Shown here one piece after another: positions 1-8,059 of a DNA stretch of 64,000 nt; the stretch's first letter is position 1; each line of letters starts with the position of its first letter. The translations under genes were made by a program, and so were the position numbers. The notes below the pieces were generated by a model. That model worked only from the letters and a program-made list of their open reading frames with translations, did no database searches and was not told where the DNA came from. The DNA comes from Halapricum hydrolyticum (GTDB lineage Archaea > Halobacteriota > Halobacteria > Halobacteriales > Haloarculaceae): NCBI RefSeq assembly GCF_025517535.1, contig NZ_JAOPKC010000015.1:1-64000 (forward strand). The letters run 5' to 3'.

Positions 1-2
1 TT

Positions 3-95
3 CGGGACAATAATGATCGTGGCGTCGATGACCTGATGGAAGAAATCGATCACCTGTTCGTTCATTCAACAGCTGACGCTAACGTGCAAAGCTGA
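3..95 (+). CDS. C-terminal end of an unrecognised gene, cut by the window edge
   Basis: An open frame enters from the left edge and stops at TGA 93-95, giving 30 acidic residues that include DDLMEEIDHLF and end in NVQS. The other two forward frames stop within the first 36 bases. The composition fits a haloarchaeal protein, but the fragment is too short to assign to a family. The following 247 bases (96-342) show no convincing gene. Confidence 0.4.
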   Translation, partial: RDNNDRGVDDLMEEIDHLFVHSTADANVQS

Positions 96-342
96 GTTAG
101 TAGTCATAACAGCCCGGGAGGAGTAGTTGTAGTACTTGTCTTTCCCGCTCATGCGTGTCTCACCGGTCTGTTCCGCGTGGAAATCGCGGACGAGCCTGCG
201 TTCATACAGGACGAGACGCCGTCAAGGCGGAAACGACATCGGATGACAGCCATATCGGAGACGGGAAGCGGTCAGTCTCGACGGCGCGGTCGAGGCGTTC
301 TCGAGTCGAATTGCAGCCCTGGTGTCGCCGAGAGAGGGAGAG

Positions 343-1042
343 TCAGGCGGTCCGCTGGGAGACTTCGTGTCTCCCGTTGTCCTGGCGGGACTGGAGCGCG
401 GCGTGACAGACCAGCAGGGCGCCAGCAGCCCAGGCCTGTGGTTCGCAGGCCACGCCGTACTCGATCGGGACGGCCGTCCGGTCGCGCTCGAACCCGGCGA
501 ACAGTTCGGGAACCCTCCGGTTCCCGCGGGCGTCAGCGGCCTCGAAGAGCCCCTCAGCGACGCGTTCAGCAGCGCCGGGCCGGTCATAGTTGAGCATACC
601 CAGGACGATCAGCGAGTTGTCGTGTGGCCAGACGCTCCCGAGATGGTAACTCTGCGGGTTGTACGCGTCGTGGTCGGCGGAGATCGTCCGGATTCCCCAC
701 CCCGAGAACATGTCGTCAGCGACCAGTCTGTCGACGACGGCGTCCGCGCGGTCCTCGGGGACGACCCCGCTCCAGAGACACTGCCCGGGGTTCGTGGCGA
801 CGCAGTCGACGGGCTCGTTGCCGCCGTCGAGCGCGACGGCGTAGAACTCCCGCTCCGGTAACCAGAACTGCTCGTCGAAGGAACGCTTGAGATCGCGGGC
901 CCGCTCGCGAAGCGACTCCGCTTCGGTCTCCTCGCCGAACTCCGCATGGAGATCTGCCGCCCGGACGAGCGCGTCGTAGTAGTAGCCCTGTACCTCTGCC
1001 GGCGCGATCGGCCCCTCGGGAACAGCCGTACGATAATCCGTA
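343..1042 (-). pseudogene. Remnant of a glycogen-debranching/amylo-alpha-1,6-glucosidase-like glycoside hydrolase
   Basis: The translated minus strand from about 1020 down to 343 carries family-like blocks: EGPIAPAEVQGYYYDAL, CLWSGVVPEDRADAVVDRL, SGWGIRTIS, YNPQSYHLGSVWPHDNSL and ACEPQAWAAGAL. These belong to the C-terminal part of the (alpha/alpha)6 barrel of GH63/amylo-glucosidase-like enzymes, which are usually 600-700 residues; about 230 remain. Homology-like sequence starts abruptly a few bases after the stop of the neighbouring gene at 1043. After AWAAGAL the sequence degenerates and stops, so both ends look lost. The open frame continues upstream to 1230 only as an out-of-frame shadow of the neighbour. 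The N-terminal part carrying most of the active site is absent, so I infer a non-functional remnant. The family name is from motif recognition, not a search. Confidence 0.75.
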
Positions 1043-1429
1043 TCAGATGTCCAGACGATCGCGGCAGTCCTCGAAGAACCCCGGGACCGAGATCTCCGCG
1101 CCCTCGGCGAGCTTGATAACCACGCCCGTCTCGTCGGTGAGATAGAGGTGAACGGCCATCGCTTTCTCGTGTTTGACCAGCAACGCCTCGGCGTCGCCCA
1201 GGTGGAAGTAGACGTCCTCGACGTGATCACGGCTCAACACCGCCATCGAGCGGTGGATGATCGTCTCGAGTTCCAGACCGGAGATCTCGGTTTTGAGATC
1301 CTCGCGGATGTACTTCACCTTGTAGGAGAACGTCCGGTGGTTGAACGAGGCGACCCACCGGAGGTCATCCCCAAAGTTCGTCTCCAGCCACTCGACCAGC
1401 GCGTCGTAGTTCGGTGCGGCCATACCCAT
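1043..1429 (-). CDS. Small conserved haloarchaeal protein of unknown function
   Basis: 128 residues starting MGMAAPNYDALVEWLE; ATG at 1429, with an alternative ATG two codons later. A TATA-like TTTTTAC lies about 22-28 bases upstream on the minus strand (near 1450), as for a leaderless transcript. The protein is acidic, single-domain and soluble, with no signal peptide or membrane segment. It resembles a widespread family of haloarchaeal alpha/beta proteins with blocks like KVKYIREDL and HRSMAVLSRDHVEDVYFHLGD. I do not know its function. Its stop at 1043 directly abuts the glycoside-hydrolase remnant. Confidence 0.75.
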   Translation of the reverse strand: MGMAAPNYDALVEWLETNFGDDLRWVASFNHRTFSYKVKYIREDLKTEISGLELETIIHRSMAVLSRDHVEDVYFHLGDAEALLVKHEKAMAVHLYLTDETGVVIKLAEGAEISVPGFFEDCRDRLDI

Positions 1430-1465
1430 ACAACGCCGCCGTCGGGTAAAAATCTGGAGGGTCAG

Positions 1466-3121
1466 TCAACTCAGCAAGAACACGACGACCAGCGCGGCGA
1501 CGAGCGTCAACAGCAGGACGCTCCGTCCGATCGACGCGGGTCGGCCCACGTCGACACTGGCCGCCCGGTAGATCGCGACTCCAGTCGACCGGCGACTTCG
1601 ACCGAGAGTGTCTGCGACGCCGGTGGCCGCCCGGACGACACTGTCCCGGAGCACCGCACCTGCCGGATGGTAGACGCTATCGAGATCCGGGACGGCTGTG
1701 ATCCGCTTGAGCGGGCGCCGGAGAACGGCGAACGCGACCAGCCCGACCGCGGCGATCCCCAGTGCCTTCTCGAACTGCGAGGCGGCGAAGACCTTGGCGG
1801 CGTCCCTACCGGCCGGGAGCAGGTCCAGCAGGAGATCCGGAAAGAGTCCGAACCCGACGACGACCGCGGCAATTCCGCCCATCGCGGTGATCTGTGCGGG
1901 CGTGGCGCGGCCGGGGTCGTGACCGTACTGGTCGGCCCTGACGAACGCGTAGTAAGCGATCTTGGCGAAGGAGATCACGGTGCCTACACCGCCGACGAGA
2001 AGCATCCACCACAGCGCGTCCAGCCCGGCCGCGTCGACGCTATCGACGACCATCCCCTTGCTGACAAAGCCCGAGAAGCCCGGGATGCCCGAGATCGCCA
2101 GCGCGGCCACTGCGAACGCCGCTGCAGTCGCCGGCATCGCCCGGCCGAGGCCGCCGAGTCGCTTGAGGTTCTCCGTGCCGGTCTCGATGAGGACGACGCC
2201 GGCGATCATGAACAGCAACGTCTTGTAGAGGACGTTGTTCGCCAGGTGGGCCATCGCGCCACCGTAACCCAGCCCGGAGGCGACGCCGACGCCCGCGACC
2301 ATGTAACCGACCTGCGAGACGATGTGGTACGACAGCAGCCGACGGAAGTCCGTCTGGAGGATGGCCATCGTCACGCCAAACAGCAGCATCGTGCCGCCAG
2401 CGTACGCAAGCAGGACGTTTCGGCCGGGGACGACGCGGACGAGCGTGTAGACGCCGACCTTCGTCGTGAAGCCACAGAGGACGACCGACGTAGTGACGCT
2501 GGGCCGGGGGTAGGTGTCGACGATCCAGACGTGGACGCCGAGCATGCCGACGTTGACGAGCACGCCCGCTGTGGCCAGGACGCGGGGGAGTCCGGTCGCG
2601 ATTCCCGCAGCGTAGACGAAGGATCCGGTCGCGGCGTAGTGAGCGACGACCCCCGCGATGAGCAACGCACCGCCGATCTGGTGGTAGACCGCGTAGCGAT
2701 AGCCCGCCCGGCCCGCCGTCGAGCGCCAGACGAGAACGGTCGCGGCGACAGCCATCAGCTCCCAGCAGACGACCAGCGTCAGCCAGTCACCGGCGAAGAC
2801 AGCCCCGAGGCTCGCACCCGCATACGCCAGTGCGATCGCCGTCTCCTGGCGGTCGGCACCGCTCCCGTAGGCGTAGACGGTGTTCGCCGCGGCGATGAAC
2901 GCGAGCACTCCACCGACGACGCGAGCGAATCCGTCGACTGCGACCGGGCGAGCCGGGAAGCCGAACAGCGTCGCGTCGGTGACGGTCCCCAGCGGCGTCG
3001 TCAGCGCGACGACGAGTGCACCCAGTGCGGCCAGGACGCCGGCAGCGTGGCCGATCCGTCGGGGGACGACGGCTGTGACGGCGGCCGCAACGAGCAGGAA
3101 GACCGCTGGCGGGACGATCAT
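1466..3121 (-). CDS. Proton-translocating MnhD/NuoN-like antiporter subunit (third D-like copy)
   Basis: 551 residues of almost continuous transmembrane helices, in the proton-conducting transporter family shared by NuoL/M/N and Mrp A/D. It shows the conserved TM5 glutamate (CWELMAVAA) and a TM7-type lysine (TTKVGVYTL). It is the last gene of the antiporter operon; its ATG (3119-3121) overlaps the upstream stop in an ATGA arrangement, implying translational coupling. The C-terminal 80 residues are more hydrophilic, followed by a last helix ending in VVFLLS. By family it should form a proton or cation half-channel in the membrane arm of the complex; which ion is moved cannot be read from sequence. 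Confidence 0.88.
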   Translation of the reverse strand: MIVPPAVFLLVAAAVTAVVPRRIGHAAGVLAALGALVVALTTPLGTVTDATLFGFPARPVAVDGFARVVGGVLAFIAAANTVYAYGSGADRQETAIALAYAGASLGAVFAGDWLTLVVCWELMAVAATVLVWRSTAGRAGYRYAVYHQIGGALLIAGVVAHYAATGSFVYAAGIATGLPRVLATAGVLVNVGMLGVHVWIVDTYPRPSVTTSVVLCGFTTKVGVYTLVRVVPGRNVLLAYAGGTMLLFGVTMAILQTDFRRLLSYHIVSQVGYMVAGVGVASGLGYGGAMAHLANNVLYKTLLFMIAGVVLIETGTENLKRLGGLGRAMPATAAAFAVAALAISGIPGFSGFVSKGMVVDSVDAAGLDALWWMLLVGGVGTVISFAKIAYYAFVRADQYGHDPGRATPAQITAMGGIAAVVVGFGLFPDLLLDLLPAGRDAAKVFAASQFEKALGIAAVGLVAFAVLRRPLKRITAVPDLDSVYHPAGAVLRDSVVRAATGVADTLGRSRRSTGVAIYRAASVDVGRPASIGRSVLLLTLVAALVVVFLLS

Positions 3122-4713
3122 CCGAACACCTCCGCGACGGCCTCGGTGGCGAGGTCGAACAGCGGGAGTCGATCCGGAACGAGCCCCAGCACGATCGCGC
3201 CGAGCGCGACGGCGACCACCGGGACGAGCAGTGCCGGTGCGCTCTCCCGCCAGACCCGCGACGGAGCCTCCCAGGCGCGTGCGCCTGCACGGTCAGAGAG
3301 AGACGATCCCGCGGTCGACGCCGACGATTCGCCGTCAGGCGCGCCGCCGTCCGCCGCAGTGCGTCCGGCCTCGTCACGCGCTGGCCCCGAAGCGAGCGGG
3401 TCACCCCGGAAGAACGCGGCCCGGATCATCGGCCAGAACAGCAGCAGTTTCAGCACGCCGGCGGCCAGCAGCGCGGCCGCGAAGCCGATCGCGTCGGCGC
3501 GGAGGCTTCCGACGAGGAGGTACCACTTGCTGACGAACCCGGCGACCAGCGGGAAGCCCGCCAGTCCGGCAGCGGTGACGGCGAAAGCGGCCATCGCGAC
3601 CGGGTGCCGGCGCCCGAGCCCGTCCATGTCGTCGACGTCCGTGACGCCGCTCTCGACGTACAGCAGGCCGGCGACGAAAAAGAGGGAGATCTTCATGAAG
3701 GCGTGGGCGGGGACGTGCAACAGCGCCCCGAAGACGGCCGTCCGCTCGGCCAGGCCGAACCCGAGCGCGATGTAGGCCAGTTGACTCACCGTCGAGTACG
3801 CCAGCGCGCGCTTGATCCGCGTCTGCCTGAGCGCGACCACGCCGGCGTACAGCATCGTCACCGCCGCGAGCGTCGACAGCGGCAGGCTCAACCCCAGATC
3901 CGCCACCGTCTCCGGGCCGTAGACGTGGGTGACCACCCGGCCCAGCCCGAACGCGCCGCTCTTGACGACCGCGACGGCGTGCAACAGCCCGGAGACGGGC
4001 GTCGGTGCGACCATCGCGGCCGGGAGCCAGGTGTGCAGCGGCACCAGTGCCGTCTTGACGCCGAACCCGGCGACCAGAAGACCGAACGCCGCCCGTGCGA
4101 GCAGCGGGTCGGCCGCGAGGCCACCGACGCCGCCCGGGACGAACGAGAGCGTGCCCGCGGCGACGTACACCAGCGACAGGCCCGCCAGCAACGCGACGCC
4201 GCCGCCCAGCGTGTAGAGGAGGTACGTCCGGCCGGCCGCTCGCGCCTCGTCGCTCTCGCTGTGGACGACCAGCGGGTAGGTCGCGACAGTCAGTAGCTCG
4301 TAGCAGACGAACAGCGTCAGGAGGTTCGCGGCCAGGGCAACGCCCATCGTCGCCGCGATAGAGGCCGCGAACGCGGCGAAGTACCGCCCCTGGGAAACCT
4401 CGTCGTGGCCGCGCATGTATCCGACGCTGTAGACCGAGGTCACGAGCCACAGCGTCGCCGCCAGCAGCGCGAACATCGCTCCCATCGGGTCGGCCCGCAG
4501 CGACAGTTCGACGTCGGCGACGTAGGTCCCGGCGACGGCTTCCGGGCGAGCGCCTGCGAGGACCACCCTCGCGAGCCACCCGGTGGCCCCGAGCGTCGCC
4601 AGCGCCGCGGCGAACGTCCAGGCCTCCCGGACGTTCGGGCGATCCCGGAAGTACAGAATCGCCAGGACCGCGGCGGCGGGCGCGACGACCACCGCAACCG
4701 GCAGGAGACTCAC
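3118..4713 (-). CDS. Proton-translocating MnhD/NuoN-like antiporter subunit (second D-like copy)
   Basis: About 531 residues from the GTG at 4713, beginning VSLLPVAVVVAPAAAVLAIL. I prefer this GTG to an ATG 19 codons upstream, because it forms a GTGA overlap with the stop of the preceding gene and the residues before it are not hydrophobic. It carries the TM5 glutamate (VCYELLTVATYPLVV), the TM7 lysine block (GVKTALVPLHTWLP) and the family HAVAVVKSGAFGLGR segment. The loop near residues 435-465 is long, Gly/Ser/Ala-rich and variable. It sits between two related genes with 4-base overlaps on both sides. Confidence 0.88.
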   Translation of the reverse strand: MSLLPVAVVVAPAAAVLAILYFRDRPNVREAWTFAAALATLGATGWLARVVLAGARPEAVAGTYVADVELSLRADPMGAMFALLAATLWLVTSVYSVGYMRGHDEVSQGRYFAAFAASIAATMGVALAANLLTLFVCYELLTVATYPLVVHSESDEARAAGRTYLLYTLGGGVALLAGLSLVYVAAGTLSFVPGGVGGLAADPLLARAAFGLLVAGFGVKTALVPLHTWLPAAMVAPTPVSGLLHAVAVVKSGAFGLGRVVTHVYGPETVADLGLSLPLSTLAAVTMLYAGVVALRQTRIKRALAYSTVSQLAYIALGFGLAERTAVFGALLHVPAHAFMKISLFFVAGLLYVESGVTDVDDMDGLGRRHPVAMAAFAVTAAGLAGFPLVAGFVSKWYLLVGSLRADAIGFAAALLAAGVLKLLLFWPMIRAAFFRGDPLASGPARDEAGRTAADGGAPDGESSASTAGSSLSDRAGARAWEAPSRVWRESAPALLVPVVAVALGAIVLGLVPDRLPLFDLATEAVAEVFG

Positions 4714-6173
4714 GGGACCACCCCCATTGCGAGGCCGGCATCCAGCCCGTCCAGTACCGGCGCGAGCCACCCTTCGACGAGGGGGCCGACGCCGCCCAGC
4801 GCGAGCGTCGCGAGCACGGCGACGGCGACAGCGGCGTACATCCCAGGTGAGGCCGCTCCAGTGGGCCCGGCATGGGTGTCACCCTCCCCGACGTACATCC
4901 GTTCGAGGACCCGGCCGAGATAGACAAGCCCGAACAGCGTGCTCGCCAGCACGAGCGCGGCGGCGGTCCACGAACCGGCCTCGATCGCGCCCAGCGCGAT
5001 GTAGAACTTCCCGGCGAAGCCGACGGTCGGCGGGATGCCGATCAACCCGAGCGCGAGGACGGCAAAGCCGGCCGAGACATACGGGGAACGACGGGCCAGC
5101 CCGGCGTACTCCGCCACGGTCCGAACGTCGTGCGTCCGCGCGAGCAGACCGACGACGAGGAAACTCCCAGCTTTCATCACGGCGTGGCCGATCAGGTGGA
5201 CGACGCTACCGGCAATGGCGGTCGGCGTGGCGACGACGAACCCGACGACGACGATGCCGAACTGCGCGAGCGAAGAGTACGCGAGCAGACGGGCGACCGA
5301 CTCGGAGCGGTACGCCAGCAGACTCCCGGCGACGATGCTGGCGGCGGCCAGCCCCAGGAGCGCGGCGTCGACGACGGCCTCGGCGACGCCGGGGAACACC
5401 GCGAGCAGGAGTCGCCCGAGAGCGTAGGCCGCGACTGTCGAGGCCAGCGCAGCAAGCAGCGCCGCGACGCCCGGCGGCGCGGCCTCGTAGGCGTCCGGTT
5501 TCCAGGTGTGCAGCGGGAACAGCGCCACTTTCACCGACAGTCCGAGAACCATCAATCCCAGTGCCGCGAGCGCGAGGGGATCGCTGGCGGCCGGAAGCGC
5601 GGCCCGGAGCGCGGCCATATCCAGCGTCCCGGTCGCCACGTAGGCGTAGCCGACCCCGAAGAGGTACAGCGACGCGCCGACGGTGCCCACGAGGAGGTAC
5701 TTCAGTGCCGCCAGCGCGGCCGCGCCGCGGTCCGCCTGGGCGACCATGCCGTAAGAGGCCAGTCCGCTGATCTCCAGGAAGACGTAGAGGTTGAACACGT
5801 CTGTGGTGACACAGACACCGGTCAACCCACCGATCAACAGGAGATAGAGGCTGTAGAACGCCCCCGAGCGCGGACCGCCCCGGCGCGTGTACGCGAGCAC
5901 GGCCAGAGCCGCGAGCGCGATCAGGACGACGAACGGCGCGGAGAGCGCGTCGACCAGCAGACCGATGCCGAACGGCGCGGGAATCCCGGCGACCTGCGTC
6001 CGGACGGGGTCACCGGCCAGCGCCGCGGCGGCAACCCACACGGCGAGGACGCTCTGGACGAGCAAGACGCCGAGCGCCAGCGGCCAGCCGGTCCGCGGGC
6101 GCAGACGTGACGCCACCGCCGGGAGGGCGCTCCCGGCCAGCGGTACCGCGACGAGGAGTGCCGGGTCGATCAC
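4710..6173 (-). CDS. mnhD: Mrp/Mnh antiporter subunit D
   Basis: 487 residues with about 14 membrane helices. Family marks are FNLYVFLEISGLASYGMV, with the essential TM5 glutamate, and SVKVALFPLHTWKPDAYEAAP, with the TM7 lysine and the HTW motif. Of the three D-like proteins in this operon it lies directly after mnhC, the position of mnhD in classical Mrp operons, so it is the best candidate for the orthologue. Its start overlaps the mnhC stop by 4 bases and its stop overlaps the next GTG. The known role of the family is proton/sodium antiport across the cytoplasmic membrane; energy coupling in this particular complex is inferred. Confidence 0.9.
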   Translation of the reverse strand: MIDPALLVAVPLAGSALPAVASRLRPRTGWPLALGVLLVQSVLAVWVAAAALAGDPVRTQVAGIPAPFGIGLLVDALSAPFVVLIALAALAVLAYTRRGGPRSGAFYSLYLLLIGGLTGVCVTTDVFNLYVFLEISGLASYGMVAQADRGAAALAALKYLLVGTVGASLYLFGVGYAYVATGTLDMAALRAALPAASDPLALAALGLMVLGLSVKVALFPLHTWKPDAYEAAPPGVAALLAALASTVAAYALGRLLLAVFPGVAEAVVDAALLGLAAASIVAGSLLAYRSESVARLLAYSSLAQFGIVVVGFVVATPTAIAGSVVHLIGHAVMKAGSFLVVGLLARTHDVRTVAEYAGLARRSPYVSAGFAVLALGLIGIPPTVGFAGKFYIALGAIEAGSWTAAALVLASTLFGLVYLGRVLERMYVGEGDTHAGPTGAASPGMYAAVAVAVLATLALGGVGPLVEGWLAPVLDGLDAGLAMGVVP

Positions 6174-6520
6174 TCTCGACCCTCCTCGATGGCTGCCCTG
6201 ACGGCGTCTTCCCTGAGCGTCCCGTATTCGGCGTGGATCCTGACCAGCAACGCCAGCGCCACCGCAGTCACCGAGACGCCGACGACGATAGCCGTCAGGA
6301 TGAGCACCTGCGGCAGCGGGTTGGCGTACGGGCCTGCCTTCGCGACGTTGGGTGCGCTCCCGCCCTCTCGTGCCGCCGCGGTCACGAAGAACAGGAAGAT
6401 ACCTGTCTGGAAGACGTTCAGCCCCAGGACCTTCTTGACGAGGTGCTCGTCGTCGACGAGGACGGCCAGGCCGATCCCGACCAGGGCGATGGCCGCGAGA
6501 TACGGCAGTCGCTCAAGCAT
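6170..6520 (-). CDS. mnhC: Mrp/Mnh antiporter subunit C (NuoK-like)
   Basis: 116 residues with three predicted membrane helices, in the NuoK/MnhC family. It shows VGIGLAVLVDDEHLVKKVLGL and the family block PQVLILTAIVVGVSVTAVALAL. Length agrees with MnhC (about 110-120 residues). It overlaps mnhB by 8 bases upstream and mnhD by 4 bases downstream, consistent with one polycistronic message. Confidence 0.92.
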   Translation of the reverse strand: MLERLPYLAAIALVGIGLAVLVDDEHLVKKVLGLNVFQTGIFLFFVTAAAREGGSAPNVAKAGPYANPLPQVLILTAIVVGVSVTAVALALLVRIHAEYGTLREDAVRAAIEEGRE

Positions 6521-6929
6521 CGTCGGCCCTCGCGAGTTCGAAGAAGAGCCCGGTCACGACGCTGGCGACGGTGACGCCGATGGCGACCTCGATCACCTCG
6601 ACGGGGTAGACCGGCGAGACGCCGAAGGCCGTGGTATCCAGAAACGGCCGACCCACCACGAGGGCGGCCCCGGCGACGGCGGCGAACGACAGCAGACCGA
6701 GCGCGGCGAAAGCGACGATGCGGACGCCGGGAAGCGTGGCCTCGGTCTGGGAGACGCCGAAGGCGAACGCGAAGAGGACGGCGACGCTGGCGACGATGAC
6801 GCCGCCCTGGAACCCACCGCCGACCGACTTCGTGCCGTGCAGCAGCGTGAACAGCCCGAACGTGAGGATGAAGGGCGCGACTACCCGGACCGTGTGGGTG
6901 ACGACGGGGCTCTCGTGGTAGGGTTTCAC
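6513..6929 (-). CDS. mnhB: Mrp/Mnh antiporter subunit B
   Basis: 138 residues, four predicted membrane helices, with the MnhB signature LTFGLFTLLHGTKSVGGGFQ and a following GGVIVASVAVLFAFAFG helix. The short extension GVSPVYPVEVIEVAIGVTV is also typical. It starts at the ATG overlapping the stop of the MnhA-C-like gene (ATGA at 6926-6929). Confidence 0.92.
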   Translation of the reverse strand: MKPYHESPVVTHTVRVVAPFILTFGLFTLLHGTKSVGGGFQGGVIVASVAVLFAFAFGVSQTEATLPGVRIVAFAALGLLSFAAVAGAALVVGRPFLDTTAFGVSPVYPVEVIEVAIGVTVASVVTGLFFELARADDA

Positions 6930-7453
6930 GCGTCACCCCTCCCGCGGACGACCAGGACGGCGACGACGGCGGTGAAGACGACCGCGATCTCCCCGAAGGT
7001 GTCGAACCCCCGGAAGACGACAAGCACTGCCGTCACGGCGTTGTCGATCCCGTACGCGCCCGTCTCCTGGAGGTAGTACGCGGCGGCACCGTCGAACGCG
7101 GGTGCATCGGGGTCGCCGACTGCCGGAAGCGACGGGACCGTCGCGACCAGTGCCGCAGTCAGCGCCCCGACCACGATCACTACGGTGGGTGAAACCGACA
7201 GCGAGAACGACCGTCCGCCAACGGGACGGGTCGTCCGGGAGAGCACGGCGACGAACAGCGCGGTGACCACGCCGGCGCCGACTGCGGCTTCGGTCAGCGC
7301 GACGTCGGGGGCGTCGAAGACGACCCACAGCACTGCCAGCCCGAGGCTGTAGGCCGCGAACGCGACGGTCGCGACGAGGACGTCGCGGGCGAGTGCGGTC
7401 ACGACGGCGACCGCGACCACGAACGCTAGCAGCGCGGCAACGAGCGGCGTCAC
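6926..7453 (-). CDS. MnhA C-terminal-like subunit (MbhD/DUF4040 plus MbhE domains)
   Basis: 175 residues from the GTG at 7453, chosen because it forms a GTGA overlap with the mnhG stop; upstream in-frame sequence is hydrophilic shadow. The N-terminal part (DVLVATVAFAAYSLGLAV, then DAPDVALTEAAVGAGVVTALFV) matches the MbhD/DUF4040 domain. The C-terminal part (AYYLQETGAYGIDNAVTAV, GFDTFGEIAVVF) matches the MbhE domain. In bacteria both are fused to the end of the large MnhA protein; here they form a stand-alone subunit, and no full-length MnhA is encoded in the operon. That arrangement resembles archaeal membrane-bound hydrogenase-type antiporter modules. Confidence 0.85.
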   Translation of the reverse strand: MTPLVAALLAFVVAVAVVTALARDVLVATVAFAAYSLGLAVLWVVFDAPDVALTEAAVGAGVVTALFVAVLSRTTRPVGGRSFSLSVSPTVVIVVGALTAALVATVPSLPAVGDPDAPAFDGAAAYYLQETGAYGIDNAVTAVLVVFRGFDTFGEIAVVFTAVVAVLVVRGRGDA

Positions 7454-7764
7454 TCTCCGTCCCCCCGGGTCCAGGGTTCGATACCTTGCTCGTGGGCCGA
7501 CCTGACGATGGCGTGCGTGGCGGTGGGGCTCGTCACGAGGACAAACACCGCAAGCAGCGCGAGTTTCAGCGTCGGCTGACCCGCCCCGAAGACGACGGCT
7601 GCGCCGGCCAGCGCGAGCAGCGCCCCCAGCGTCTCGCTCTTGGAGGTGGCGTGGGCCCGGCTGTACAGGTCGGGCAACCGGACGAGACCGACGAGGGCGA
7701 CGACGGTGAACGCCAGCCCGCCGGCGACGAGCGCGGCGGCGACCGCAGTGGCGGGGGCGACCAT
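7450..7764 (-). CDS. mnhG: Mrp/Mnh antiporter subunit G
   Basis: 104 residues, three membrane helices, with the MnhG signature VRLPDLYSRAHATSKSETLG followed by a hydrophobic helix. The stop overlaps the next GTG. Unlike its neighbours it is not overlapped by the upstream gene: 28 bases separate it from the mnhF stop, and that gap holds a strong Shine-Dalgarno sequence. Confidence 0.92.
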   Translation of the reverse strand: MVAPATAVAAALVAGGLAFTVVALVGLVRLPDLYSRAHATSKSETLGALLALAGAAVVFGAGQPTLKLALLAVFVLVTSPTATHAIVRSAHEQGIEPWTRGDGE

Positions 7765-7770
7765 CAGCGG

Positions 7771-7778
7771 TCACCTCC
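7771..7778 (-). promoter_or_regulatory. Shine-Dalgarno sequence of mnhG
   Basis: On the minus strand GGAGGTGA lies 6 bases before the mnhG ATG (7762-7764). It is the best anti-16S match in this operon and marks the one junction where genes do not overlap, so mnhG probably initiates independently. Confidence 0.7.
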
Positions 7779-7792
7779 TCGAAGGAGAGCCA

Positions 7793-8059
7793 TCAGAGGA
7801 CACCTCCGCGCTCGACGAGGAACTTCGCGAGCCCGATCGACAGCACGAAGTTCAGCAGGGCGTAGACCAGCGCCACGTCGAGGACGCCGGGCGCATCGAG
7901 GCCGGCAGCGACCAGCGCGAGGACGACGACGGTGATCGTCCCGACCGCGTTGACGGCGACGACGCGATCCTGGACGGTCGGGCCGGCGACCACGCGGTAC
8001 AGCGTCCCGAGCCCCGCGAGGACGAACCCGGCTGCCCCGAGCAGGAGCCACTCGGTCAC
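7793..8059 (-). CDS. mnhF: Mrp/Mnh antiporter subunit F
   Basis: 88 residues, three helices, with the MnhF core YRVVAGPTVQDRVVAVNAVG and DVALVYALLNFVLSIGLAKFL. Length fits the family. The ATG overlaps the mnhE stop in an ATGA arrangement. Confidence 0.92.
   Translation of the reverse strand: MTEWLLLGAAGFVLAGLGTLYRVVAGPTVQDRVVAVNAVGTITVVVLALVAAGLDAPGVLDVALVYALLNFVLSIGLAKFLVERGGVL

Noticed and set aside
1043..1230. N-terminal extension of the glycoside hydrolase remnant up to 1230
   Set aside because: This part reads as an Arg/Ser-rich out-of-frame copy of the neighbouring gene; enzyme-like sequence starts only near 1020.
1148..3775. An 875-codon plus-strand open frame opposite the antiporter genes
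   Set aside because: It is Arg/Asp-rich, without domains, and lies antisense to a convincing membrane-protein gene. GC-rich codon use produces long antisense frames.
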